Source: Marinoscillum sp040218045
GTDB lineage: Bacteria; Bacteroidota; Bacteroidia; Cytophagales; Cyclobacteriaceae
Assembly: GCA_040218045.1 (NCBI GenBank)
Contig: JAVJQA010000024.1
Location: forward strand, 1-64,000
DNA: 64,000 bases
Direction of reading: 5' to 3'
In this document: in pieces, positions 35,208 through 43,813 of the stretch
How positions within the stretch are numbered: the first letter of the stretch is position 1
Layout: each line of letters starts with the position of its first letter
The notes under the pieces: model-generated
What the model was told of the DNA's origin: nothing
Seen by the model: only the letters and a program-made list of their open reading frames with translations
Database searches by the model: none
Position numbers and translations under genes: made by a program

Positions 35208-35506
35208 CAGTGGTTGTAGAGAACACCCCATTTTCAAAGGCTTCCGATAAGTTAAAAGACGAATCTGTGAGAGGGACATCTGATCGATATGAATATTTTT
35301 TTTGGTAATCCGTCTTACTGAAAATATTGAGGAATATCTTCTGGAATGAATGTATTGATGTGAAGTAATGATTGAATGGTGAAAACCCAGTTTGACCATT
35401 TTTTCTTTGGGGAATTGAAGTTTTTCAGAAATTCAGACTGCAATATTGTCTGATATGTTTTGAAGTTTGATATTTCTGTTTCACCTTTGGGGTATCAATT
35501 CAGTAG

Positions 35507-35628
35507 TAATTGATTTATAAAGAAGCGTGGAGAGACAGGCTCTAAGAAGCGCTAGCAACCTAAAAGCAATGTTTAAGGTGCTAATTCCTGTCTGAAGTGA
35601 CGAGTGTTACGTCGGAAAATATGAATTA
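35507..35628 (+). promoter_or_regulatory. SAM-I (S-box) riboswitch
   Basis: The conserved S-box elements appear in order: GAAGCGTGGAGAGACAGGCTC (35522-35542 region), AAGAAGCGCTAGCAACC, and the diagnostic AAGGTGCTAATTCC (35574-35587). TTCC (35584) pairs with GGAA (35614), closing the fourth stem. TAATTGAT (35507-35514) pairs with ATGAATTA (35621-35628), apart from one G-G mismatch, as the basal stem. S-box RNAs bind S-adenosylmethionine and turn off methionine and sulfur genes. The basal stem ends eight bases before the start codon of the first Cys-rich peptide, so SAM binding could hide that start. No terminator directly follows the aptamer. Confidence 0.85.
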
Positions 35629-35636
35629 ATTAAGTT

Positions 35637-35723
35637 ATGAAATCAATTTTTAGAACATTCAAATCACCATTTAGAGACAGAAATCACCTATTAGGGTGTA
35701 TGTGTTGTTGTTGCTGTAAGTAA
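35637..35723 (+). CDS. Cysteine-rich leader peptide 1 (28 residues)
   Basis: ATG 35637 to TAA 35721-35723. A basic start (KSIFRTFKSPFRDR) is followed by GCMCCCCCK, with six Cys in the last eight residues and all but one encoded by TGT. It lies between a SAM riboswitch and a terminator, upstream of a sulfite reductase/siroheme/cysH operon. A run of cysteine codons in a short leader ORF is the hallmark of ribosome-mediated attenuation: with low Cys-tRNA the ribosome stalls on the run. Known Cys attenuators are described in Actinobacteria; I know of no such tandem design in Bacteroidota. Confidence 0.75.
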   Translation: MKSIFRTFKSPFRDRNHLLGCMCCCCCK

Positions 35724-35776
35724 TCATCCCCATTACTTCATTAACCCGTACTTATTACTCAACAACCAATAAATCA

Positions 35777-35866
35777 ATGTCTTTAAAATCCTTAAATCAA
35801 ATCAGAATCTCAGTAGCATGTTGTACATGTATTTGTTTGTGCTGTGCATGCTGTATGTGTACATAG
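35777..35866 (+). CDS. Cysteine-rich leader peptide 2 (29 residues)
   Basis: ATG 35777 to TAG 35864-35866. After MSLKSLNQIRISV comes ACCTCICLCCACCMCT, with nine Cys in the last 15 residues. It has a different sequence from peptide 1 but the same logic: a polar start, then a cysteine run at the end. The run contains self-complementary pieces (AGCATG with CATGCT, TGTACA with TGTACA), so a stalled ribosome would block a local hairpin. It ends 48 bases before the terminator stem at 35915. Two independent ORFs of this kind in 230 bp are very unlikely by chance. Confidence 0.78.
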   Translation: MSLKSLNQIRISVACCTCICLCCACCMCT

Positions 35867-35914
35867 ATACTGGGGAATCCATTATTAAGCGATAAAAAAC
35901 TTAACATAAAATAG

Positions 35915-35947
35915 AGCCCCGGTAAATTGAAAACTGGGGCTTTTTTT
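35915..35947 (+). terminator. Leader terminator (attenuator) of the sulfur operon
   Basis: AGCCCCGGT (35915-35923) and ACTGGGGCT (35933-35941) form nine pairs with one G-U, followed by seven T. It lies after both Cys-rich ORFs and just before the sulfite reductase start, so transcription must pass it to express the operon. This placement makes it the probable output of the leader. Confidence 0.85.
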
Positions 35948-35968
35948 ATGCCAAACAAAGAAATGATT

Positions 35969-38089
35969 ATGAGTACCAAAACAATCACAAAAGAAGCGCA
36001 AGCAGATATTCAGGAGTTAAAGGATAAAATCCAGGATTTTAAGCTTGGACAAATTCCTGAAGAGCGATTCAAAGCATTCAGGCTTGCCAGAGGCGTATAT
36101 GGGCAGCGGCAGCAAGGCGTTCAGATGTTCCGTCTGAAGTTGCCCTTTGGGAAGATCACTGCTGATCAGTTGGAAACTGTGGCGGACTTGTCAGAAAAAT
36201 ATACTAACAGCAATTTGCACCTCACCACTAGACAGAACATTCAGTTGCACTATGTGAAGCTGGAGGATACTCCTGAAATGTGGGAGGCGCTGGAGGCGGT
36301 TGGAGTAACCACGAAGGAAGCTTGCGGTAACACAGTGAGAAACGTTACAGCTTCACCGTTTGCAGGAATTGACCCGGATGAGCCATTTGATGTATCCCCA
36401 TATGCCCAGGGAGTGTTTGAGTACTTCTTGAGGAATCCAGTTTGCCAGGAAATGGGCAGGAAAGTGAAGATTGCTTTCTCATCATCCAGAAGTGATTCTG
36501 CTTTCACATACATTCATGATTTCGGGTTTATCCCAAAAATCAAAAATGGTAGTCACGGTTTTGAAGTAATCGTTGGGGGTGGACTTGGAGCACAGTCATT
36601 TATGGGGCAGATGGCGTATGAGTTTTTACCGCAGGATGAATTGATTCCTTTCATTGAAGCTGGCCTGAGAGTTTTTGATCGATATGGCGAGCGTGAAAGA
36701 AGACATAAAGCAAGATTGAAATACTTGATCGAGCCGAAAAAGGGGATTGGTCTTGATGGCTTTATGAAATTAATAGAGGAAGAACGAAAATCACTGAAGC
36801 ACCAAACTTATAAGATCAATACGAAGAAGGTAATCACTAATGTTCCAGAAGATAGATCATTACTGACAGTTGAGGATTTTACGGCGGATGAGCAATACAA
36901 TACTTGGTTCAAGACGAATGTTTTCGAGCAAAAACAGGAAGGATTTTACGCAGTGAAAGTTAGGATTCCCCTTGGGGATATCAAGTCACCAGAGGCTAGA
37001 ATTTTAGCAGATATTGTCAGACAATATGCAGCAGATGACATAAGGTTCACGTTGAATCAGGGATTGCTGATCAAGTATGTAAGAGCTGAAAGTATCCCAG
37101 CGGTTTACAACGAACTGAAAAAGCTCGGGTTTGCGGCGCCTGGTTTTGACACCTTGGCAGATGTTACGGCTTGCCCTGGTACAGACACCTGTAACCTTGG
37201 CGTGACCAACAGTACCGCGCTGGCTGTGGAGTTGGAGAACCTGATTAGAGATGAATTTCCACATTTGGTAGATGAGGAAAATATTAAAATCAAGATAAGT
37301 GGCTGTATGAACTCTTGTGGACAGCATATGGTAGCACAGATCGGTTTTCACGGAAGTAGTATCAAGAATGGAGATAAGGTAGCTCCAGCCATGCAAGTGG
37401 TTTTAGGTGGAGGGGTTGACCCTGATGGCAAAGGGAATATTTCAGAAAAAGTGATTAAAATACCAACAAAGCGAATTCCTGAGACCGTGCGTGTTGTTTT
37501 GAACAACTATGAAGAGAATGCATCGGAAGGTGAATATTTTAATGCCTATTTCCAACGTCAGGGCAAGCGTTATTTCTATGATGTGCTCAAGCATCTTGCT
37601 GATGTCAACACTCTTGCAGACGTTGACTATCAGGATTGGGGCAAAGTGGCTGACTTTATACCAGAGATCGGTGTTGGTGAGTGTGCCGGAGTAATGTTGG
37701 ATTTGGTCGGCACCATCATTAATGATGCTGGAGATCGTCTTGCAAATGCCAAAAAGACATTTGCGGAAGCGAAATGGGCAGATTCCATTTACTACAGCTA
37801 CAACACACTGGTCATAGGAGCCAAGGCGATTCTTTTAAGTAAGGATTTTCAGTGTAACACGCATCAGGGGATAATTGAGGATTTTCAGACACATGTAGTT
37901 GAAACAGGTGAGTTGAGTCTTGAATCAACATTTGCTGATTTGGTACTACAAATCAACAAGTACGAACCTGGTGAGGCTTTCGCATCCGCTTATTTGGACC
38001 AGGCAGATGCCTTCTTCAGCGCGATCAATGCATTAAGGGGAAATCGTGAGGGGGATAAATTGGTAATTAACGAATTCTACAAGGCGTAA
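35969..38089 (+). CDS. Assimilatory sulfite (or nitrite) reductase hemoprotein with C-terminal helical extension
   Basis: 706 residues from ATG 35969; Met codons at 35948 and 35963 are alternatives, but the first touches the terminator. Two ferredoxin-like/siroheme repeats are visible (HLTTRQNIQLHYVK and its later counterpart RFTLNQGLLIKYV). The siroheme-4Fe-4S ligands are CPGTDTC ... CMNSC (TACPGTDTCNLGVTNS and ISGCMNSCGQH). The reaction is six-electron reduction of sulfite to sulfide. A helical domain of about 150 residues follows (from about DWGKVADFIPEIGVGE), which in Bacteroidota relatives is called HEPN-like. Siroheme genes and cysH downstream favour sulfite over nitrite. Confidence 0.9.
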   Translation: MSTKTITKEAQADIQELKDKIQDFKLGQIPEERFKAFRLARGVYGQRQQGVQMFRLKLPFGKITADQLETVADLSEKYTNSNLHLTTRQNIQLHYVKLEDTPEMWEALEAVGVTTKEACGNTVRNVTASPFAGIDPDEPFDVSPYAQGVFEYFLRNPVCQEMGRKVKIAFSSSRSDSAFTYIHDFGFIPKIKNGSHGFEVIVGGGLGAQSFMGQMAYEFLPQDELIPFIEAGLRVFDRYGERERRHKARLKYLIEPKKGIGLDGFMKLIEEERKSLKHQTYKINTKKVITNVPEDRSLLTVEDFTADEQYNTWFKTNVFEQKQEGFYAVKVRIPLGDIKSPEARILADIVRQYAADDIRFTLNQGLLIKYVRAESIPAVYNELKKLGFAAPGFDTLADVTACPGTDTCNLGVTNSTALAVELENLIRDEFPHLVDEENIKIKISGCMNSCGQHMVAQIGFHGSSIKNGDKVAPAMQVVLGGGVDPDGKGNISEKVIKIPTKRIPETVRVVLNNYEENASEGEYFNAYFQRQGKRYFYDVLKHLADVNTLADVDYQDWGKVADFIPEIGVGECAGVMLDLVGTIINDAGDRLANAKKTFAEAKWADSIYYSYNTLVIGAKAILLSKDFQCNTHQGIIEDFQTHVVETGELSLESTFADLVLQINKYEPGEAFASAYLDQADAFFSAINALRGNREGDKLVINEFYKA

Positions 38090-38091
38090 TC

Positions 38092-38859
38092 ATGACAAAG
38101 ATTTCAAGAGTAACATTAGTTGGAGCAGGACCAGGAGATCCGGAATTGATTACTGTGAAAGGAGTGAAAGCCCTTCAGTCTGCAGACGTAGTATTATATG
38201 ATGCTTTGGTAGACCCTGAGTTGCTAAGTTATGCTCCGGATGCATTGCACATTCCTGTTGGTAAAAGAGCCGGTAAGTCGTCTGTTTCGCAGGAGACCAT
38301 TAATCACCTCATTGTTCAATATGCCAAGGAACTGGGTCATGTAGTTCGGCTAAAGGGCGGTGACTCATTTGTGTTTGGGCGAGGTTTCGAGGAGAAAACC
38401 TATGCTGAAAAACATGGGCTAGAGGTGGATGTGGTTTTGGGGATCAGTAGTATCATGCTTCCTGGGTACTTTGGAATACCGCTTACTTGTAGAGGTGTGA
38501 ACCAAAGCTTCTCAGTAGTAACTGCCACTACCAAAGACGGAACATTGAGTGAAGAAGTGCTGAATGCTGCCAGCTACTCACCAACCACCCTTTATTTTAT
38601 GGGGCTGGGAAAATTGGACCTGATCGCAGAGGCATATGCTTCAAACGGGCGTGGTGATCTTCCTGTAGCCATCATAAGTAAAGGCTCTCATGCTGATGGA
38701 GATGTAATCAAAGGAACCGTAAGCGATATTGTGGCCATAGCAGAAGAAAAACAGCCCGAAGCGCCAGCATTGTTGATATTTGGGGAAGGAGCAGCCCTGG
38801 CATCCAACCAGCAGCAAGTCAATCAATGGTGGGAAGCTGCAAAAACTGAGGTGGCGTGA
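38092..38859 (+). CDS. cobA: Uroporphyrinogen-III C-methyltransferase (SUMT)
   Basis: 255 residues. Signatures are VTLVGAGPGDPELITVKG, DALVDPELL, VVRLKGGDSFVFGRGFEE and GIPLTCRG. It methylates uroporphyrinogen III twice with SAM to precorrin-2, the first step to siroheme, the cofactor of the upstream reductase. It is single-domain, so oxidation and iron insertion need the next gene product. It uses SAM as substrate, which fits control by a SAM riboswitch. It starts two bases after the sulfite reductase stop, and its end overlaps the next gene (GTGA). Confidence 0.95.
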   Translation: MTKISRVTLVGAGPGDPELITVKGVKALQSADVVLYDALVDPELLSYAPDALHIPVGKRAGKSSVSQETINHLIVQYAKELGHVVRLKGGDSFVFGRGFEEKTYAEKHGLEVDVVLGISSIMLPGYFGIPLTCRGVNQSFSVVTATTKDGTLSEEVLNAASYSPTTLYFMGLGKLDLIAEAYASNGRGDLPVAIISKGSHADGDVIKGTVSDIVAIAEEKQPEAPALLIFGEGAALASNQQQVNQWWEAAKTEVA

Positions 38860-39485
38860 GTGAAATAAAGACCGACGGCAATTTATTGTTCCCGGTATTT
38901 CTTAAGCTCAACAAGATACAAACAGTGCTTGTGGGTGGAGGAAATGTTGGTTTGGAGAAATTGGAGGCATTATTGAAAAATGACCCCAATGCGAAGGTGC
39001 AAGTCATTGCTCCACAGATCCAAGACAGGATCAGGGAAATTGCTACTCAGTCTACTAACATAGCATTAATAGTGCGCAAGGTCAGGGGAAGAGATCTCAG
39101 AAATGCCGACCTTTTGATATTGGCTACTGATAATTATTCGTTGCATGAGCGACTAAAAAAGAAGGCTAGAAAACTGAGGCTGCTCACGAATGTGGCAGAC
39201 ACTCCTGACCTTTGTGACTTTTATTTGGGTTCTACTGTAAAAAAAGGTGATCTCAAGATCGGGATTAGTACCAATGGTAAATCACCAACTTTTGCCAAAC
39301 GCTTTCGGCAAACACTTGAGGAGATCTTGCCAGACTCCACACCAGAATTATTGGACCAACTCAAAACCATTCGTGATCAGCTCAAAGGAGATTTTCAATA
39401 CAAAGTTGAAAAGCTTAATGAGATCACATCAGTGATGGTCAATAAGCATAAGGAGAAAAAAGATGAAGAGCCCATCACTGACTGA
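38856..39485 (+). CDS. Precorrin-2 dehydrogenase / sirohydrochlorin ferrochelatase (CysG N-terminal/Met8p type)
   Basis: 209 residues from GTG 38856, overlapping the cobA stop. A Rossmann nucleotide-binding start LVGGGNVGLEKLEALLKN is followed by NADLLILATDN, VADTPDLCDFYLGSTVKKGDLKIGISTNGKSP and a helical dimerisation tail. It converts precorrin-2 to sirohydrochlorin with NAD and may also insert iron to give siroheme. The methyltransferase half of CysG is absent and is supplied by the gene before. The last 23 bases overlap cysH. Confidence 0.93.
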   Translation: MSEIKTDGNLLFPVFLKLNKIQTVLVGGGNVGLEKLEALLKNDPNAKVQVIAPQIQDRIREIATQSTNIALIVRKVRGRDLRNADLLILATDNYSLHERLKKKARKLRLLTNVADTPDLCDFYLGSTVKKGDLKIGISTNGKSPTFAKRFRQTLEEILPDSTPELLDQLKTIRDQLKGDFQYKVEKLNEITSVMVNKHKEKKDEEPITD

Positions 39486-40125
39486 TATTAACGATCAGTA
39501 CACCAATCTGACTTATCTGGATAGGTTAAAGCTCCTTTTTAAGGAATTTGATCCGGGTAAAATTTTGGTAACTACTTCATTTGGCAATAGCTCCGTTGTT
39601 TTGCTTCACATGATCAATAAAGTGCAACCCCGACACCCAATTCATTTGATCAATACGGGTTATTTATTCACAGAAACCCTCGAGTACAAAGAATTGCTCA
39701 TCAATCAGTATGATCTCAATATAGTTGACGTTCGTCCAAACCTGCAGAAACATCAGGTTACCAAGGATCATCGGCTATGGGAGTCCAATTCTGATTTATG
39801 CTGTCAGATCAATAAGGTGGATCCGATGAGTTCATTGAAGTCGGGCAAGGATGTATGGGTTTCCGGGGTTTTGCGGTTTCAAAATGCGAACCGTGCTGAC
39901 ATGAGGATTTTTGAAGAGAAGGCAGACATCTTAAATTTCCACCCGATCATTGATATGAGCCAGGAGGACCTTAATCTTTACAGGACTATTTATGAACTTC
40001 CTGCACATCCACTTTCCTTTAGAGGATATGGCTCTATAGGATGTGTACAATGTACAAAAAAGGGTGTAGGCCGAACCGGAAGATGGGAGGGCGAGCAGAA
40101 AACAGAATGTGGGTTGCACTTGTAG
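39463..40125 (+). CDS. cysH: Assimilatory APS/PAPS reductase (Fe-S type)
   Basis: 220 residues. A PP-loop-like start (VTTSFGNSSVVLLHMI) replaces the classical SGGKDS-type loop, and the C-terminal active Cys lies in TECGLHL. Paired cysteines CC (DLCCQINKV) and CxxC (GCVQCTKKG) form the CC...CxxC signature of enzymes with a 4Fe-4S cluster that prefer adenylylsulfate (APS) over PAPS. Product is sulfite, the substrate of the reductase encoded at the operon start. The start overlaps the previous gene by 23 bp. No sulfate adenylyltransferase gene is in the window. Confidence 0.92.
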   Translation: MKSPSLTDINDQYTNLTYLDRLKLLFKEFDPGKILVTTSFGNSSVVLLHMINKVQPRHPIHLINTGYLFTETLEYKELLINQYDLNIVDVRPNLQKHQVTKDHRLWESNSDLCCQINKVDPMSSLKSGKDVWVSGVLRFQNANRADMRIFEEKADILNFHPIIDMSQEDLNLYRTIYELPAHPLSFRGYGSIGCVQCTKKGVGRTGRWEGEQKTECGLHL

Positions 40126-40201
40126 GTGCGCCGATTTATCAAAATACGCCGCTCATCAAAATTTCTTTACTCGGTAAACTGGAATTGACGTTTATTAGGG
40201 C

Positions 40202-42649
40202 ATGATTAAGAATTACCTCAAAACCGCGATTCGAAGCCTCCTAAGACATAAAGCTTTCAGCTTTATTAATATCCTTGGACTTACCGGAGGGCTTACCTGC
40301 TGCCTGCTGATCTTTGTTTTTGTAGCTGATGAATTCAGTTATGATAGGTTTCAAGAGAAGAGCGACAGGATATATCGGATGGAATACCTGATCTCCAATT
40401 TTGATATCGCGAGGGTGCCACCCAATGTTGCAGAGCATTTAGGCATGTTCTTTCCTGAGATTGAATCCACGGCCCGGTTGTTCTCCAGAAGTGTAAGTGT
40501 ACAGGTTAATGATCCAGTTACCGGGGAGGTTAAAAGATTTGAGGAGCCGGGTGTAAACTTTGCTGATTCGAGCATTTTCAATATTCTCTCATTCGAGTCT
40601 GTCAAAGGTTCTTTGCAAAAGGCTCTATACGCTCCTTTTACTGTGGTATTGAATGAGGAGATTGCCATGAAATACTTTGGTGATGAAAATCCTATTGGTA
40701 AGCAGATCACAATGGAGGGGGATCAGAATTTCAAGGTGATTGCGGTCGTGAAGGATTTTCCATCCAACTCACATGTTCATTTTGACATGATCGTACCGTA
40801 CACCAATATGTATGACCTGGAACCCGATGAGTTGGAAGAGAGCATACGTCAAAACTTCAAGATGAATTGGATGGTTTCCCATTCACCAACTTATGTCTTG
40901 CTCAAAGAAGGTGTAAATCCAGAAGTGGTCAATGCGCGGTTTCCAGAGTTTATCACTGAGAAAATCCCGAAAAACCAGCAGAAAGGCCAGGAATACAAGC
41001 TTCAGCCATTGCTGGATGTCCATCTCAATAGTGATGTGCAGGCACAGGCGGAGGCTCCTGGAAGCATGATGTATATCTGGATTTTCATTGCCGTGGGATT
41101 ACTTACACTATTCATTGCCTGTATCAATTTCATTAATTTGTCCACGGCCAGATCTTTACAAAGGACTAAAGAAATAGGAATGCGTAAGGTGTTAGGTGCA
41201 TGGAAAAGCCATCTGGTGATGCAGTTTCTAGGTGAATCTTTGGTTACGACCATTTTTGCAGCCTTACTGGCTTTTGGATTAACCTCTGTGCTTTTGCCAC
41301 AGCTCAATGAACTCACAGGAAAGGAACTTACCACGTCAGCTTTGATAAATCCATTGATTTTGCTGGGATTTGTTGGTTTGTCTCTTCTTACAAGTCTTTT
41401 GGCCGGCATTTATCCTGCATTTTTTGTGACACGAATATCTCCCCTCTACAGTCTGAAAGGTTTGGCGGCATCAAAAAATGCAGGTGGATTGTCCTTTAGG
41501 AAAGGGCTAATCGTTATCCAGTTTGTAATATCAGTGGTTTTGATTGCCAGCACCCTGATCGTTTTTGATCAACTGGAAATGCTCAAAAATCAACCTCTTG
41601 GGTTTCAAAAAGATCATATCATCAATGTGCCAATCCAAAGTCAGAACTTCAACAATGTCTTTGGTGGAGTGAATGGCGAAAAACGACAGCAGATGAATTC
41701 TTTTGAAGATGCTTTGTCTAATATTCCGGGTGTTGTGGCCAGTACAGCATCCTCCAATACACCAGGTTTTGGTATGGTGAATAGAAATGTGATTCCGGAG
41801 GGCTTCTCAGCGGAGGACAATATCATTGCTCCGGTATATGCCGTAGATTATGACTTTATTGAGACTTATGACATCAAAGTGCTGGCAGGTAGAGACTTCT
41901 CTAAGGAGTTTGGTACTGATCATCAAAGTGCATTTCTGATCAATGAATATGCAGTGCAGGAATTTAATTTTGGAACCGCTGAAGGGGCACTGGGAAAGCA
42001 AATCAATATGGAAGGCAAAATTGGCAAAGTCATTGGAGTGGTTCAGGATTTTAACTTTTTGTCACTTTCGGAGCCAATGAATCCACTAATTATGGATATT
42101 TCTGTGCCTCAGTTCTCTGTGTTCTCCATCAAAATTCATAACCAGAATATCCCGGAAACTCTTGAACGCATAGAGGCAACATGGAATGATTTTTTCCCCA
42201 ACGAGACTTTCGATTATAGCTTCCTGAATGAATCTCTGGATCAAAACTACAACGCCCAGGACCAGCTGGGAACTACCGTGAGTTATTTCGCAGTACTTGC
42301 CATTTTGATTTCTTGCTTGGGCTCTTATGGATTGATTATGTTCATCGCCTCCGGAAAAATGAAAGAAGTGGGAATAAGAAAGGTACTTGGAGCCTCTGTA
42401 TCAGGATTGGTGCTGTTACTGTCAAGGCAGTTTCTGGTATTGGCAGGCTTGTCCTTCCTGATTTCAGTACCTATCACAATTTGGGCAGCCAATAAATGGT
42501 TGGGCGATTTTGCGTATCGTGTAGATGTGTCACCAATGAGCTTTGTGATAGCTGGTATGCTCACTATTGGGTTAGTCCTGGCGACTATCAGCTACCAGGC
42601 GATTCGTACAGCATCATCGAACCCGGTAAAAGCATTGAGATCAGAATAA
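40202..42649 (+). CDS. MacB/FtsX-type ABC transporter permease
   Basis: 815 residues with the layout common in Bacteroidota: an N-terminal helix (after MIKNYLKTAIRSLLRHKAFS), a periplasmic MacB_PCD domain, a first FtsX domain of three helices (ARSLQRTKEIGMRKVLGAW), another helix (SFRKGLIVIQFVISVVLI), a second periplasmic domain and a second FtsX domain (KMKEVGIRKVLGASVSGLVLLLS). Such proteins work with a separate ATPase, not encoded here, as mechanotransmission-type exporters of lipoproteins, peptides or drugs. Substrate unknown. A terminator follows. It lies 76 bp after cysH and is probably a separate unit. Confidence 0.9.
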   Translation: MIKNYLKTAIRSLLRHKAFSFINILGLTGGLTCCLLIFVFVADEFSYDRFQEKSDRIYRMEYLISNFDIARVPPNVAEHLGMFFPEIESTARLFSRSVSVQVNDPVTGEVKRFEEPGVNFADSSIFNILSFESVKGSLQKALYAPFTVVLNEEIAMKYFGDENPIGKQITMEGDQNFKVIAVVKDFPSNSHVHFDMIVPYTNMYDLEPDELEESIRQNFKMNWMVSHSPTYVLLKEGVNPEVVNARFPEFITEKIPKNQQKGQEYKLQPLLDVHLNSDVQAQAEAPGSMMYIWIFIAVGLLTLFIACINFINLSTARSLQRTKEIGMRKVLGAWKSHLVMQFLGESLVTTIFAALLAFGLTSVLLPQLNELTGKELTTSALINPLILLGFVGLSLLTSLLAGIYPAFFVTRISPLYSLKGLAASKNAGGLSFRKGLIVIQFVISVVLIASTLIVFDQLEMLKNQPLGFQKDHIINVPIQSQNFNNVFGGVNGEKRQQMNSFEDALSNIPGVVASTASSNTPGFGMVNRNVIPEGFSAEDNIIAPVYAVDYDFIETYDIKVLAGRDFSKEFGTDHQSAFLINEYAVQEFNFGTAEGALGKQINMEGKIGKVIGVVQDFNFLSLSEPMNPLIMDISVPQFSVFSIKIHNQNIPETLERIEATWNDFFPNETFDYSFLNESLDQNYNAQDQLGTTVSYFAVLAILISCLGSYGLIMFIASGKMKEVGIRKVLGASVSGLVLLLSRQFLVLAGLSFLISVPITIWAANKWLGDFAYRVDVSPMSFVIAGMLTIGLVLATISYQAIRTASSNPVKALRSE

Positions 42650-42651
42650 AA

Positions 42652-42683
42652 AAAGTCGACCTTGGAGTATCCAGGTCGACTTT
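42652..42683. terminator. Bidirectional terminator between the permease and a small lipoprotein
   Basis: AAAGTCGACCT and AGGTCGACTTT pair perfectly over 11 bases around a ten-base loop. It separates two convergent genes and is flanked by A and T runs. Confidence 0.8.
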
Positions 42684-42705
42684 GCTTTTCCTTAAATAAG
42701 TGAAT

Positions 42706-42912
42706 TTATTCTACGCTGGTAGAATCAATTTCTACTTCCATGCTATCCATGTCAGCTTCTACACTATCCACAACAGCAGTCATTGCTGTATCTACTTCAG
42801 CTTCAACTGAATCCATTGAAGATTCTGACTCTACTGTTTCACTTGATTTAGATTCGCCGCCACATGCATACAGAGCCATGGCTAGCAGTACTACGAAAAT
42901 TTTGGTTTTCAT
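42706..42912 (-). CDS. Small acidic lipoprotein
   Basis: 68 residues. The signal peptide has lipobox LYAC (Cys17). The mature part is Ser/Glu/Asp/Val-rich and repetitive (SSMDSVEAEVDTAM, then VVDSVEADMDSMEVEIDS), with a period of roughly ten to eleven residues that suggests a disordered or coiled chain. No family is recognised; comparable low-complexity lipoproteins are common in Bacteroidota envelopes. Confidence 0.65.
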   Translation of the reverse strand: MKTKIFVVLLAMALYACGGESKSSETVESESSMDSVEAEVDTAMTAVVDSVEADMDSMEVEIDSTSVE

Positions 42913-43076
42913 GATAAACTGGTCATTTTGTTAGGAATATGCATACAAGTTAAAAGAAAAATTAACAAATCACCAATTATTCATTAGAGTGGGTGATTTT
43001 TGTCCCCAAAATGGCATTAAAAAGGCATTCCAATAATCATTGAAACGCCTTACAATTCTCTCAAATCAATTATCGA

Positions 43077-43403
43077 TCAAACAGCAAAACTCTCCCCACA
43101 TCCACAGGTTCTCGAAGCATTTGGATTGATGAATTGAAATCCTTTACCATTCAATCCATCTGAAAAATCGAGTGTGGTCCCCAATAAATAGAGCATGCTT
43201 TTCTTATCAACGATGACCTTTACTCCTTTGTCTTCAAATACCTCATCACTTTCAGTCAACTTATCATCAAACAATAAGTCATACATCAGGCCTGAACACC
43301 CTCCACCTTTCACAGCCACACGGACATTGTGCTTTGGGGAGTGGTTTTCTTCCATTCTCAACTCTGCTATTCTTTCCTTCGCTTTATCTGTTACGTTGAT
43401 CAT
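43077..43403 (-). CDS. A-type iron-sulfur carrier (IscA/SufA/ErpA family)
   Basis: 108 residues, the usual family length. The three conserved cysteines are present: VKGGGCSGLMYDL and the C-terminal TCGCGESF pair. Such proteins hand 2Fe-2S or 4Fe-4S clusters to targets in the cytoplasm. The family member cannot be fixed from sequence alone. The gene follows the conserved hypothetical at 43406 by two bases and is probably co-translated with it. Confidence 0.93.
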   Translation of the reverse strand: MINVTDKAKERIAELRMEENHSPKHNVRVAVKGGGCSGLMYDLLFDDKLTESDEVFEDKGVKVIVDKKSMLYLLGTTLDFSDGLNGKGFQFINPNASRTCGCGESFAV

Positions 43404-43405
43404 AA

Positions 43406-43813
43406 TTAGGCAATTGGGTTTAGTACTACACTAAATACTGTTAAATTATTCATATCCCTTCCGTAATAGAGCTTATCCATTGCATCGTAGATATTCTTGG
43501 CCCGGAAGTAAGAAGTCTGTAGTTCATTCATGCCTTTTGTGGTCCACTGAATGGTATAGCTACTTTCCTTTTCCTTATGTGTCTTCACATAGTCCAACAT
43601 TTTGTTGAGCGCATCAGTTTTATCAAAACCAGTTATAGTCTTGAACAGAAAGGACTGATTGTGCCTCGGATTGATGGTAATGAGGTCTAACTTCACTTTG
43701 CCATCACTGCTTGCAAATTCAAACACCAAATCACTACTTTTCAATCCCAAAAAGTTTTTAATTTCGTTTTGAATCCTTGCCGCCTCTACATGGACGTCTG
43801 TCCGGTATTCCAT
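43406..43813 (-). CDS. Conserved Bacteroidota protein of unknown function
   Basis: 135 residues without signal peptide or membrane helix. Mixed alpha/beta content: an N-terminal helix (HVEAARIQNEIKNFLGL), strands (LVFEFASSDGKVKLDLITI), then helices with YTIQWTTKGMNELQTSYFRA. It precedes the Fe-S carrier gene by two bases, so a link to Fe-S biogenesis is possible from position only. I recall no named domain. Confidence 0.7.
   Translation of the reverse strand: MEYRTDVHVEAARIQNEIKNFLGLKSSDLVFEFASSDGKVKLDLITINPRHNQSFLFKTITGFDKTDALNKMLDYVKTHKEKESSYTIQWTTKGMNELQTSYFRAKNIYDAMDKLYYGRDMNNLTVFSVVLNPIA

Noticed and set aside
42740..42934. Ser/Thr-rich plus-strand ORF
   Set aside because: Antisense of the low-complexity acidic lipoprotein gene, whose signal peptide and lipobox support the minus strand.
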